Source: Paenibacillus sp. MSJ-34 (GTDB lineage Bacteria > Bacillota > Bacilli > Paenibacillales > Paenibacillaceae). Taken from it: DNA of 50,997 bases. The DNA is taken from positions 1 to 50,997 of the forward strand of contig NZ_JAHLPR010000049.1 of NCBI RefSeq assembly GCF_018918005.1. The letters are read 5' to 3'. The translations under genes were made by a program, and so were the position numbers. The notes under the pieces were generated by a model. The model was given only the letters and a program-made list of their open reading frames with translations. It searched no databases and had not been told where the DNA came from. This document shows, piece by piece, positions 1 to 8,006 of the stretch. The stretch's first letter is position 1. Each line of letters opens with the position of its first letter.

Positions 1-46
1 GTCCATGTTCATCAAAGAAGATTCGTTTTAGCACGTTCGTCTCCAT
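1..46 (-). CDS. N-terminal edge of a probable IS91-like transposase
   Basis: Only the first 15 codons lie in the window; the gene runs off the left edge on the minus strand. The visible start reads METNVLKRIFFDEHG, preceded by a purine-rich AAGGTTAGG ribosome site a few bases upstream of the ATG. From memory, this opening resembles the beginning of IS91-type transposases of Bacillales, which continue into a zinc-binding domain, but 15 residues cannot prove the family. The gene's upstream side holds a hairpin with a T run and a patchwork of intergenic repeats, which fits a mobile-element border. It could instead be any protein with a similar start. Confidence 0.35.
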   Translation of the reverse strand, partial: METNVLKRIFFDEHG

Positions 47-119
47 ATCCTAACCTTACCAAAAACAAAAACGAGGCGGAAGCCCTGCCCACCCCAAAAT
101 TTTATAAATTCTATAATGT

Positions 120-138
120 AAAAAAAGCCCTTGCGGGC
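120..138 (-). terminator. Short intrinsic terminator-like hairpin
   Basis: Read on the minus strand, a GCCC/GGGC stem with a four-base loop is followed directly by seven T residues. It lies between the NTF2-like gene and the left-edge transposase start, so it could end readthrough from the former or be part of the mobile-element end. The stem is only four base pairs, so its strength is uncertain. Confidence 0.45.
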
Positions 139-260
139 ATTGGCGTTGCATCGAAAAGGGCTGCGGATTCGATTTCGTGAAGGTTGCCATGCGCGATTGG
201 CCGGCAACTGACCGTCGCGAATATCAATTCGTGGCGATCCGCGCAGTACTCCTTGTTTGG

Positions 261-400
261 CGCTAAACGAAACTGACAATCCTTATTGGGCTCAAAATGA
301 AGACGTGCCCATCCTAACGAATGTACGTATCGCTATTCATTGGAAATCGGCGGTTCTACCCCCTTTTTTCCCTCATTAGCGTGTTAACGTTTCGTTAGCC
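261..400 (+). repeat. Intergenic repeat family A, copy 1
   Basis: About 140 bp running from a CGCTAAACGAAACTG-like left end to a TTTCGTTAGC right end, which are inverted complements. The left part is nearly identical to the copies at 22618-22803 and 41843-42032, with more than 30 identical bases in a row shared with the latter. There is no coding potential. Bases 47-260 hold the hairpin at 120-138 and a 13-base match to the family C end near 144-156. Bases 401-584 hold nothing I recognise. Confidence 0.6.
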
Positions 401-584
401 CGCTCGACGGGTCGTCAGCCGCGCAGCGGTATGATGAAATTGACTCAAAACGCATCGAAGCGAGAAAAAAGCTCCCTTTTCGCAGGCATTGCCGCAGCAA
501 TCGATCAACACGGGCGAAAAGACGCATCATTGCAGGTTTCTGAATGAAAGGCCTTCCTGGCCTGGCTTTGGGTGGTGAAACGGG

Positions 585-977
585 TCAAATCGTTTTTCTA
601 TAAGGATAAAATTTCTCCCTTTTCATCTCATATTCATTCAATTCATATAGTAAGGAGTTCCTGAAATAAACAATACTAGACCCTTCCCATTCATATTCTT
701 GAGCGTCATAAACGCACTTAAATATCCATTCAACAAATGCGGTATTTACGACTTCATCAAATCCTACGCTTTTTATAGTCCAATACTCCACTTTATTGTC
801 ATTACCGTTCCATTGTGTAAACCAGTTCGTCAATTCGTCTCTACCCTCTATGACAGTACCGTTGCACTCCCTTACGATGGCTTTATCATGCAACACGCTG
901 CGAAACATCTCCATATCCTTCTTGACCCATGATTCGAAATATTGGCGAATGATTTGAGTCGCTTGATCCCGATTCAA
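585..977 (-). CDS. SnoaL/NTF2-like domain protein
   Basis: This is a 130-residue single-domain protein that fits the NTF2-like (SnoaL/YybH type) alpha+beta barrel. It has an N-terminal helix with RQYFESWVKKDMEMF, then a strand pattern with a conserved 'I.EGRDEL..WF' segment, and aromatic strands near the end (VEWIFKCVYDAQEYEWEGSS). Members are small-molecule isomerases or binding proteins and many are uncharacterised, so no substrate is proposed. The start is TTG at 975-977, chosen because a GGAGGG ribosome site sits seven bases upstream and no ATG is better placed. It is the last of three small minus-strand genes (VOC, acetyltransferase, this one) and starts 53 bases after the acetyltransferase stop, so cotranscription is likely. 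Confidence 0.75.
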   Translation of the reverse strand: MNRDQATQIIRQYFESWVKKDMEMFRSVLHDKAIVRECNGTVIEGRDELTNWFTQWNGNDNKVEYWTIKSVGFDEVVNTAFVEWIFKCVYDAQEYEWEGSSIVYFRNSLLYELNEYEMKREKFYPYRKTI

Positions 978-1030
978 TTCAAGTCCCTCCTTAAATAATG
1001 AATGTCCCGCACCGCAGCAGGATACAACAC

Positions 1031-1468
1031 TTATAAATCCTTAATAAAGGCGACAATCCTGCCCGCTTCTCTAAATCCGATCTTCTTGTGGAATTGCTGG
1101 CTTCCATCGTTATCCAACTGTGTATCCGACGCCATTTGGCTGCACCCCAACGACTTTGACCATTGTTCCCCGGCTTCAACCAGTTTTTTCGAAATGCCTT
1201 TTCTTCGGTACTTGTGATCCACATAGATGCCTTCAACATAACCTACAGGAGATGAATGCGAACCTTCCACGTAATCATGCCTCAAAGACATATGAATAAA
1301 TCCGACATAAACTCCTTCGACGAATGCTAGATAAAAGATATCTTTTTCCGATTCCAGCAGTTCTTCGAATTCAGACCTTACATATTCTCTCGAATTATCC
1401 GGCCATAGCTTCAAGGCTAATGTCGTTAACTCATCAAGGGTTGAGATGTCTGCTTTAACAATGAACAT
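1031..1468 (-). CDS. GNAT acetyltransferase, AAC(6')-like
   Basis: A GNAT-fold N-acetyltransferase of about 145 residues. The segment RHDYVEGSHSSPVGYVEGIY, followed by a strand-turn acetyl-CoA pyrophosphate loop (YRRKGISKKLVE) and an ASDTQLDNDGSQQFHKKIGF C-terminal block, closely resembles aminoglycoside 6'-N-acetyltransferases of the AAC(6')-Ig type. The expected reaction is acetyl-CoA-dependent acetylation of an amine, and an aminoglycoside is the obvious candidate. Chromosomal homologues do not always confer resistance, so the substrate is inference. A GTG lies at 1474, but ATG 1468 has the better spacing from the GGTGGT ribosome site. It follows the VOC gene closely (stop at 1493), which suggests a small detoxification-type operon. 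Confidence 0.8.
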   Translation of the reverse strand: MFIVKADISTLDELTTLALKLWPDNSREYVRSEFEELLESEKDIFYLAFVEGVYVGFIHMSLRHDYVEGSHSSPVGYVEGIYVDHKYRRKGISKKLVEAGEQWSKSLGCSQMASDTQLDNDGSQQFHKKIGFREAGRIVAFIKDL

Positions 1469-1492
1469 GGACACACCACCTTTACTGTCTAT

Positions 1493-1867
1493 CTAAGCTT
1501 TTTCCATGATCGGTTTGATACACTCCACTCTATTCCCAAATGGATCCCTAAATTCAAACCTCTCATATCCGGGTATCGGTACAGATTCCAGGATTTCAAT
1601 ACCATTTTTCCTTAATAGTACTTCTATTTCTTGCAAGTTATCCACTTCATACGCTAGATGAGCTTTCGTTTGAAGACGGTCAACCCTATCTTCCGTACCA
1701 ATATGTAATTCCTGATCTGCTACTTGTACCCACAAACCGCCTCTACCCATTAATGATTCGGGTTTAGCGATTTCTTTCATTTTTAATATCCCACAGTAAA
1801 AGTCCCTAGCCTCTTCTTCTTTTCCATTTGGGATTGTAATTTGAGCATGGTGAAATCGTTTGATCAT
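1493..1867 (-). CDS. VOC (glyoxalase/bleomycin-resistance) family protein
   Basis: A 124-residue vicinal-oxygen-chelate protein with two beta-alpha-beta-beta-beta halves. It opens with FHHAQITIPNGKEEEARDFY, which carries the first metal-ligand His typical of the fold, continues through LWVQVADQELHIG, and ends with the hallmark 'FRDPFGNRVE' whose Glu is the usual last metal ligand. Members include glyoxalases, ring-cleaving dioxygenases, fosfomycin thiol transferases and drug-binding proteins; length and motifs do not separate these. The ATG is preceded by AGGAG at good spacing. It heads the VOC, acetyltransferase, NTF2-like minus-strand group, whose mixture suggests modification or tolerance of small molecules. 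Confidence 0.8.
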   Translation of the reverse strand: MIKRFHHAQITIPNGKEEEARDFYCGILKMKEIAKPESLMGRGGLWVQVADQELHIGTEDRVDRLQTKAHLAYEVDNLQEIEVLLRKNGIEILESVPIPGYERFEFRDPFGNRVECIKPIMEKA

Positions 1868-2131
1868 ATCGATTCTCCTTTGTAGAAATATGAATTATGG
1901 AGATGAAAAAATACATGTTTAAAGAGAATTGGCTCCCGCAAAACGCTAAAGAAGGTTTATTATTCTTATTGATTGTTTCAATCCGATTGTAAGCAAAGTA
2001 ATGCCAATATTCGTGGGAAAGACAGGAGCGAAAAGTAGAAAATGCAGATCAACAATTCCCGGTAAGATGACATCATCATCTTCCAATAAGGTGTGTTGTC
2101 TGAGTAGTCAAGCGGGGTTCAGCGATAGTAA

Positions 2132-2320
2132 CTCTAACGGATGTCACGGCCGCTATTTCCGAAAATTCGGCCCATTTGAAATTGTAACGGAACTATACGC
2201 CGCTATTTGCTAATCATTCGCGTTTTTCCGCATGAAAAAGCTCAAATAAGGTCGCTCAGATCCGTTACATTTCAAAAAGAGGCTCTATCGGCAAAATAAC
2301 GTCTGTCACTTCCGTTAGAG
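2132..2320. repeat. MITE-like repeat family B (single copy here)
   Basis: A 189-bp gene-free block flanked by a perfect 10-bp terminal inverted repeat (CTCTAACGGA on the left, TCCGTTAGAG on the right). The interior has further TAACGG/CCGTTA motifs and no convincing ORF. Its size and TIR design match families A and D in this window. The rest of the 1868-2510 gap contains AT-rich sequence and the 50-nt repeat at 2346-2395. Confidence 0.5.
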
Positions 2321-2345
2321 CCTCATTCGGAACGAAACGTTTCTC

Positions 2346-2395
2346 CCATGATTATACATCTAATAACAAAGGGGCGAAAGTCCCGCAACGCGAAT
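2346..2395 (+). repeat. 50-nt repeat E, copy 1, with GNRA-type hairpin
   Basis: Matches the block at 24840-24889 at 41 of 50 positions by my count, including a perfect 17-base start (CCATGATTATACATCTA). On the plus strand it can form GGGC-GAAA-GTCC, a four-pair stem with a GNRA loop. The other copy has GGGC-GGAA-GCCC, so both loop and stem changes preserve the structure. It lies 116 bases beyond the stop of the LCP gene. Confidence 0.45.
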
Positions 2396-2510
2396 GTAAT
2401 ATTGTTATACATAGTAGCGGTACTGCACTTTAGGATTAAGGCCTTCATCATATTTCAATATATATCGGAGGACGAAGGGTTATGAAAACGGCCCCGCACC
2501 TTGCAGCATT

Positions 2511-3551
2511 TTATTTATTCATCGTCCCAATCGATTCGAACTTTGGATTACTGTCAGTACTGAGACCTGCCTCTTTCCGCAATGCTGCCAGCGCATCCGC
2601 AAGATCGTCTTGTTTCACATAAACAAACGGACTCTTCCAGACGCTTTCCATTTGTAAGGATTCCATTTGATTCGGTTTTAACTTAGGGAAATTCAAGATC
2701 CATTGGCGCAGCACCGATTCAGGTATATCCGATGTTACATTTTCACCGATAATATCCAATATGGTTCCCCATTGGCTTATTCCATTGAAAGCGCCCAGTT
2801 TATCTAAAATCTGTTTGATAACCTGCTGTTGACGCTCATTGCGGGCAAAGTCGGAAGATTCCCGCGTACCTTGATTCGATTTGCGGTATCGGACGTAGTC
2901 AAGCACATGCTGGCCATCCAATGTCTGCAGTCCTTTACGTAGATCAATATTCGTCCCGTCTGCGGAGTCTTTATATTTCATGTCCATTTCCACATCGATC
3001 TGAAGTCCGCCTAGTGCATCCACCGTCTTGCGCAATGCATTGAAATCGACAACAACCATATAATCGATCGGCAAATCGAACAACTCGCTGAAGAACTGCT
3101 TCGTTGTGGGAATGGCCTCGGACTTATCCTTGATGTAGTAATGGGCATAGTAATAATTGGCTTTGCGGGAACGCGATGATTCGGATTTGATCAATAGATC
3201 GCGCGGTATCGACAATAGACTGGCTGAGCGGGTATCAGGGTTATAACTTACAAGCATAAGAACATCTGTATTCATCATTCCATCGGCGCCTTCCCGGCTA
3301 TCGATTCCCGCCAGCATAATCATCATCGGTTTTATGCCCGGATCAGGTATTGGCGCAGTCATTTCATCCGCAGGAGTCGTTTGAAACGCCGGAAGCGTTT
3401 TAACTGAGGAAGATATCCGCTGTATCGCGGCATCCGCCTTATAATACAGATATCCCGCATAGATGCCGACTCCAACAATGATTACGGCAAACAGGCTCCA
3501 AATGGTATTTACAACTTTACGCATTTTCCTTTTTTTCATTTTGTCAGACAT
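2511..3551 (-). CDS. LytR-CpsA-Psr (LCP) family cell-wall ligase
   Basis: A membrane-anchored phosphotransferase of the LCP family, expected to transfer teichoic-acid-like or other glycopolymers from lipid carriers to peptidoglycan on the outer face of the membrane. After a basic N-terminus there is one transmembrane helix (TIWSLFAVIIVGVGIYAGYL), followed by the LCP core: MLAGIDSREG, NTDVLMLVSYNP, SLLSIPRDLLI with the pyrophosphate-binding Arg/Asp, then GGLQIDV, LDGQHVLDYVRYR and the FARNERQQQVI helix. ATG 3551 is preferred over GTG 3566 because GGGGGA lies seven bases before it. It is the last gene of the minus-strand run containing two SEDS proteins, which supports a role in envelope assembly. 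Confidence 0.9.
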   Translation of the reverse strand: MSDKMKKRKMRKVVNTIWSLFAVIIVGVGIYAGYLYYKADAAIQRISSSVKTLPAFQTTPADEMTAPIPDPGIKPMMIMLAGIDSREGADGMMNTDVLMLVSYNPDTRSASLLSIPRDLLIKSESSRSRKANYYYAHYYIKDKSEAIPTTKQFFSELFDLPIDYMVVVDFNALRKTVDALGGLQIDVEMDMKYKDSADGTNIDLRKGLQTLDGQHVLDYVRYRKSNQGTRESSDFARNERQQQVIKQILDKLGAFNGISQWGTILDIIGENVTSDIPESVLRQWILNFPKLKPNQMESLQMESVWKSPFVYVKQDDLADALAALRKEAGLSTDSNPKFESIGTMNK

Positions 3552-3661
3552 CGTTTCCCCCACCATATTTACGAGTTGTTTGGTCAGACGGCTAAGTACG
3601 CCAATGAGTGCCCCTGTTATGACATCGGACGGAAAATAAACACGTTATGATTTTTGCTTGG

Positions 3662-4783
3662 TTATGAGAGGCTTTCTTCGTCTTTATGCGCTGAAACGCT
3701 TAACACCAATCCGATGGCAATCATATTGATAAACAAAGAGCTGCCGCCATAACTGATAAACGGTAATGAAATACCGGTCAGCGGGACCAATCCGATAAGC
3801 ATGCCAATATTAACGAATATTTGAAACACTAGCATCCCAATAATCCCGATAACAATATAAGCCCCTGTGAGGTGTCTGCTTTCCATGACGATTTGAACCA
3901 TACGATAAATAAGCAAAAAGTATAGGAATAAGAGTACGGACGATCCAATAAATCCATAATTCTCTCCGATAACGACGTAAATCGAATCGGAATATGCATA
4001 GGGAATGAACCCTCTCTGGATATAATACCCGCCGCTTCCGGTCAAACCACCCGAACCGATTGCACGCATAGCATTTTTGACATGCCATGATTTGTCGGGA
4101 TCGCTTGCAGGATCAAGAAAAGTCTCAATTCTTGACATTTGATGCGGCTCTACAACCTTGGCTAGCAATTCCTGGTTCGTATGAAACAGCCACAGTATCG
4201 TACCGATCGCAATGACCATGATGCTGAGGAACGCAATCATATAGAGCAATCGAACGTTGCCCATCCACAGCATGCTTAGTAACACCCCTACAAACACAAG
4301 TGAAGTCCCTAAATCGGGCTGCTTCATAATTAAAATGGTAGGAATCAAAAAGACAATGCAGATCGGAATCAAATCTTGAACTAGTCGAAGCTTCATTCCT
4401 TCACGTTTACCTAGCATATGAGCAACAAGCAGTATGGTGAAGATCTTCGCGAATTCCGATGGTTGCAATTGAAAATGGCCGATGTTTAGCCAGCGGGCTG
4501 CCCCATTAATGTTCTCTCCGGTAAATTTAACAAGAATAAGCATTCCTGTGCCTAAGCCGTAGAAAAAGTACAACAATTTGCCGGGCAGAGCCCTGCAATC
4601 GATCCGGGAAATCGCCAGCATCGGAATGCAGAAGGCTGCAAACAGAAATATATTGTTTATATGAAGACCTTCTAAATTTGTATCTTTGGTGGCCCCGTAT
4701 ATCGAGACGGTTCCACAGGCAACCAGACACAATAAAATGAATAACGTGAATTTATCCAGCTTCTTAAATTTGCGTACGAACAT
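3662..4783 (-). CDS. RodA/FtsW/SpoVE (SEDS) glycosyltransferase, RodA-like
   Basis: A polytopic SEDS protein of 373 residues with about ten hydrophobic segments. SEDS proteins polymerise lipid II into glycan strands together with a class B penicillin-binding protein. Family signatures visible are NGAARWLNIGHFQLQPSEFAK, KQPDLGTSLVF, the long external loop with GSGGLTGSGGYYIQRGF and YSDSIYVVIGENYGF (carrying the conserved acidic residue), and GISLPFISYGGSS near the end. The start ATG follows a GAGG ribosome site. It lies 29 bases after the FtsW-like gene and before the LCP gene on the same strand. Which of the two SEDS genes serves elongation, division or sporulation cannot be read from sequence alone. 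Confidence 0.88.
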   Translation of the reverse strand: MFVRKFKKLDKFTLFILLCLVACGTVSIYGATKDTNLEGLHINNIFLFAAFCIPMLAISRIDCRALPGKLLYFFYGLGTGMLILVKFTGENINGAARWLNIGHFQLQPSEFAKIFTILLVAHMLGKREGMKLRLVQDLIPICIVFLIPTILIMKQPDLGTSLVFVGVLLSMLWMGNVRLLYMIAFLSIMVIAIGTILWLFHTNQELLAKVVEPHQMSRIETFLDPASDPDKSWHVKNAMRAIGSGGLTGSGGYYIQRGFIPYAYSDSIYVVIGENYGFIGSSVLLFLYFLLIYRMVQIVMESRHLTGAYIVIGIIGMLVFQIFVNIGMLIGLVPLTGISLPFISYGGSSLFINMIAIGLVLSVSAHKDEESLS

Positions 4784-4812
4784 GTTGATACTACCTCTAT
4801 TTTGTTGATTCC

Positions 4813-5937
4813 CTATCCTCTTTCTTCGTCATCTTTTCTGCGTCGATAGGAACTATCTCTTGATATGCTAAGCAAGATGCCGGTGCCAGCTAAGCATAAA
4901 ATAAGCGAAGATCCGCCGTAACTAATGAACGGCAGCGGTAAGCCCGTGATCGGCAAGGTCCCTGTTACGCCTCCGATGTTCAATACGATCTGAATAAAAA
5001 TCATCATAACGATGCCTACCCCTAACAAGAGGCCGAAAGGGTCGTCACATAGAACAGCAGCTTTATAGCCCCTCCATACGAATAGAAAGAAAACAATCAG
5101 GAGGAGAGATGTCCCCACAAACCCGAATTCTTCGCCTATAACGGCAAAAATAAAATCGGTATGCGCTTCAGGCAAATAAAACAGCTTTTGTATGCTTTTG
5201 CCAAGGCCTGTCCCCGTAAGACCCCCATTTCCCAGTGCAATGAGCGACTGAATAAGTTGATAGTCCGAGCCCAAGGGGTTATTCATCGGATTCAGAAAAG
5301 CGGCGATTCGCTGCAGTCGATAACTTTGACTCACGGCAAGAAAGATAAAAACAGGAATGAAAAACAAACTCAGCAGGAAAAGATGCCGCAGATCAACTCC
5401 ACCGACAATAAGGATCGTTAGAGCAATACAGCACAAAATTAACACCGTACCGAAATCCGGCTGTTTCAATACAAGCAGCATTACCAGACCAACAACCGTT
5501 AAAATAGGCAATAATCCTCTCCTGAAGTCCCGAATATGTTCGCCTTTTCTGCTGACTAGGGCCGCCATGTACATAATGACACTTAACTTCGTAAACTCGG
5601 CAGGTTGTAAATGATAACCGCCTAAAACAAACCAACGTTTCGCGCCATTGATGTTGATTCCTACCAGTAATACAAGAACAAGCGAAATAATAGAGAACAA
5701 TAACAGCATAGGGGTCACTTTTTTCCACCACGTATATGGGATACGCATAAAAATGAGCATTAAAAATAGTCCAATGAGCGCAAATACGCCTTGTTTCATG
5801 ACGTAATGCCATGGACTATCGTGTTTCATCGTAGCTATCGGCGAGCTGGCGCTAAAAATCATAATCAAGCCAAATCCCACTAACAGGATCGTTACGAACA
5901 GAAGTAAGAAATCAGGGCGTCCTCGGATTTTACTCAA
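4813..5937 (-). CDS. FtsW/SpoVE-like SEDS glycosyltransferase
   Basis: The second SEDS polymerase of the cluster, 374 residues and about ten membrane spans. It shows NGAKRWFVLGGYHLQPAEFT, KQPDFGTVLIL, GNGGLTGTGLGKSIQKLFYL followed by PEAHTDFIFAVIGEEFGFVG, which is closer to the FtsW/SpoVE consensus than the neighbouring copy, and LPLPFISYGGSSL at the C-terminal end. The start is TTG with GGAGG ten bases upstream. No penicillin-binding protein partner is encoded in the window, so the pairing is unknown. Tandem duplication of SEDS genes behind a two-component system suggests a regulated wall-synthesis module rather than the housekeeping division cluster. Confidence 0.88.
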   Translation of the reverse strand: MSKIRGRPDFLLLFVTILLVGFGLIMIFSASSPIATMKHDSPWHYVMKQGVFALIGLFLMLIFMRIPYTWWKKVTPMLLLFSIISLVLVLLVGININGAKRWFVLGGYHLQPAEFTKLSVIMYMAALVSRKGEHIRDFRRGLLPILTVVGLVMLLVLKQPDFGTVLILCCIALTILIVGGVDLRHLFLLSLFFIPVFIFLAVSQSYRLQRIAAFLNPMNNPLGSDYQLIQSLIALGNGGLTGTGLGKSIQKLFYLPEAHTDFIFAVIGEEFGFVGTSLLLIVFFLFVWRGYKAAVLCDDPFGLLLGVGIVMMIFIQIVLNIGGVTGTLPITGLPLPFISYGGSSLILCLAGTGILLSISRDSSYRRRKDDEERG

Positions 5938-5984
5938 GTCGCAAATACCTCCATCCGATGCGCTGCAATCAATCCGTTGGTTAT

Positions 5985-6524
5985 TTATTCCTCATCAAGA
6001 TCAAGCTTTCCATGGTACTCTTTCTTCTTAATCAACTCCAATTGATCATGGTTCAATCCATAAACATCCAGCCCATTTCCAGCCGCTCCTAGCGACCAGG
6101 CAAGAGCAAGCTCGGGCAGACCATCGTCATTGAGATCCGAAAATCCGGCATACTCCAACCCATATCCAAAACCTTTCACTTCCGATACGATTCGCCACTT
6201 ATTGTTATCCCGTTTGAATAGCGCAGCTTTCAATACTTTTCCTGACGGATTATTCTCTTCGTATACAATCACAGCTTCATCGATCCCGTCGCCATCCATA
6301 TCTCCGAATGAGATGTCCTGCCTCTCTTTGCCTTGCACGGGTACGACTAACTTAGCCTGGGCGGGCAGCAATTGAATAAGTTCATCGCTGATGCGATCGC
6401 GTTCGAGGCTGTTCACGGATACGGGAGGCTTAATCATATCGATAGGCGTTGCCGGAATTCCGCATCCTCCGAGCATCCATACCATAGTAATCATGATCCC
6501 TATTCTACCCGGTTTATAAAGCAT
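5985..6524 (-). CDS. Lipoprotein with FG-GAP/VCBS-like calcium-loop repeats
   Basis: A predicted lipoprotein of 179 residues. The N-terminus MLYKPGRIGIMITMVWMLGG followed by Cys gives a basic n-region, hydrophobic core and lipobox LGGC, so it should be anchored outside the membrane. Two loops, DMDGDGIDEAVI and DLNDDGLPELAL, look like FG-GAP/EF-like calcium sites of beta-propeller blades, though two loops are too few for a whole propeller. ATG 6524 is chosen because GGGGGAG lies upstream; an in-frame TTG overlapping the kinase stop (6608) has no ribosome site and would bury the signal peptide. It sits between the histidine kinase and the SEDS genes, so it could be a sensor accessory or wall-associated factor. 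The function is unknown. Confidence 0.7.
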   Translation of the reverse strand: MLYKPGRIGIMITMVWMLGGCGIPATPIDMIKPPVSVNSLERDRISDELIQLLPAQAKLVVPVQGKERQDISFGDMDGDGIDEAVIVYEENNPSGKVLKAALFKRDNNKWRIVSEVKGFGYGLEYAGFSDLNDDGLPELALAWSLGAAGNGLDVYGLNHDQLELIKKKEYHGKLDLDEE

Positions 6525-6604
6525 ACTGACGATCATCTCCCCCGCATGGTTACTATATATTCTAAGGGCGCTCGGGCCCAAAGTGGTTATGAAATAGTTA
6601 AATT

Positions 6605-8002
6605 TCAATAATCTGAAACCGGCAGGAAAATATGAACCGTCGTTCCCTTCCCCACTGTACTGCTAATTCGCAATTCACCATGATGCAGGCGAATGATTTG
6701 ATCGGATATGGCTAGACCTAACCCGCTGCCTGAGGCATGTTGATCTGCTTTATAGAATTTGTGAAGAACGCGCGCCAATTCTTCCTCGGCGATCCCTATG
6801 CCTGTATCTTCAACGCAAATAACAACTTTTCCTTGATCCTTGTGCGCGTGCAGAAGAATTCGACCGCCAGGGGCTATAAATTTGAGCGAGTTGTCCAGTA
6901 AATTAATCAAAACTTGCTTAAGACGGTTTACGTCGGCTTGGATAAGGGGAAGATCTTCACCCGTTTGGACTTCCAGCGAGACGCCTTGCCGGGCCGCTCT
7001 TGGACCAAGCTGCCTGCCCATATGGCGGAGCAATTCGGAAAGATCGACAGGACCAAGCTCCAAGGCGATTCTTCCATTATCCAATTTGGAAAAATCCAGC
7101 AGTTCATCAACCAAATGACTTAACCTGTCGCCCTCCGATTCAATAATATCCAGTCCTTCTTGCAATAGAAGTTTATTGTCCCTCCCACTTGATTTCAAAG
7201 TAATGACCCAGCCTTTGATCGAAGTGAGCGGTGTCCGCAGTTCATGGGAAATGGAAGAGATAAAATCGTTTTTAAGCTCTTCGCTCTTTAAGATTCTAGC
7301 AGCCATCATATTTAAAGTGTCCGCCAACGAACCCAACTCGTCTTGGTAGCGCTTTCGCACGCGTATGCTGAAGTCTCCTTCTGTCATGCGGTCTGCTCCT
7401 TGCTTGAGATCCTTAATCGATCTTGTAATCGTCCAGGACAGCAGCAGCCCGAGAACCGTAACGATGGCAATGACAAGAATCCCGACGGATATAAGAAGGA
7501 CCGTAATCTGATGCAAGGTATGCAGCGTGGCCGTCAAGGAAGTGACGAACCTGACCTCGCCCAGAGTCATCCCATTTTCATGTTCTTTTAAAGGGTAAGA
7601 TACGGCTAATACCGGTTCATGGGTCAGAGGATCCTTCCCCTTCCATACCCCGGGTGCGCCGCCGATCGCTGCTTGGACATCCGGATATTCCGTCATGGAG
7701 ACGTTCCCTTGTAATCCGTTTGAATCCTGCAGCAGCCGGCCCGAAGGAGCAATAATCTGTACCTGCGCATCGGAATTGTGAGCGAACCCTTGCAATAACC
7801 GGTCTGATTGCGTCTCCAGATCCTCTTCATCAAAATATTGCTGAAAAAAAGAAGCTGACAGCTCTGCTTGATTATTCAGGATTCGCTCAACATTATGAAA
7901 ATAATAAAACCTCACCGAGGCAATCAGAAAGATCTCGAGAATGAGGACTGTAAGGCAAATCACGACCATGTAGCTTCCGACTAGTCTTTTTTGTATACTC
8001 AT
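6605..8002 (-). CDS. Membrane sensor histidine kinase with HAMP domain
   Basis: A 465-residue class I histidine kinase. It has a transmembrane helix at about 9-33, an extracytoplasmic sensor region to about 160, a second helix at about 165-191, a HAMP linker, then the dimerisation helix with phosphoacceptor His253 in SISHELRTPLTSIKG. The catalytic domain has the N-box around Asn371 (LINLLDNSLKF), G1 DTGIGI at 399-404 and G2 GSGLGL at 425-430. The architecture resembles WalK/PhoR/ResE kinases but lacks an evident PAS domain. The start ATG lies four bases after the response-regulator stop and uses a GGAAAG site inside that gene, so the two are translationally coupled. Its likely signal concerns the envelope, inferred from the downstream wall genes. 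Confidence 0.9.
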   Translation of the reverse strand: MSIQKRLVGSYMVVICLTVLILEIFLIASVRFYYFHNVERILNNQAELSASFFQQYFDEEDLETQSDRLLQGFAHNSDAQVQIIAPSGRLLQDSNGLQGNVSMTEYPDVQAAIGGAPGVWKGKDPLTHEPVLAVSYPLKEHENGMTLGEVRFVTSLTATLHTLHQITVLLISVGILVIAIVTVLGLLLSWTITRSIKDLKQGADRMTEGDFSIRVRKRYQDELGSLADTLNMMAARILKSEELKNDFISSISHELRTPLTSIKGWVITLKSSGRDNKLLLQEGLDIIESEGDRLSHLVDELLDFSKLDNGRIALELGPVDLSELLRHMGRQLGPRAARQGVSLEVQTGEDLPLIQADVNRLKQVLINLLDNSLKFIAPGGRILLHAHKDQGKVVICVEDTGIGIAEEELARVLHKFYKADQHASGSGLGLAISDQIIRLHHGELRISSTVGKGTTVHIFLPVSDY

Positions 8003-8006
8003 GGCT

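Noticed and set aside
28-279. 83-codon minus-strand open frame
   Set aside because: Spans a terminator-like hairpin and repeat sequence with no start signals.
2001-2213. 70-codon plus-strand open frame
   Set aside because: Lies in the family B repeat and its flank, no ribosome site, no similarity to known proteins.
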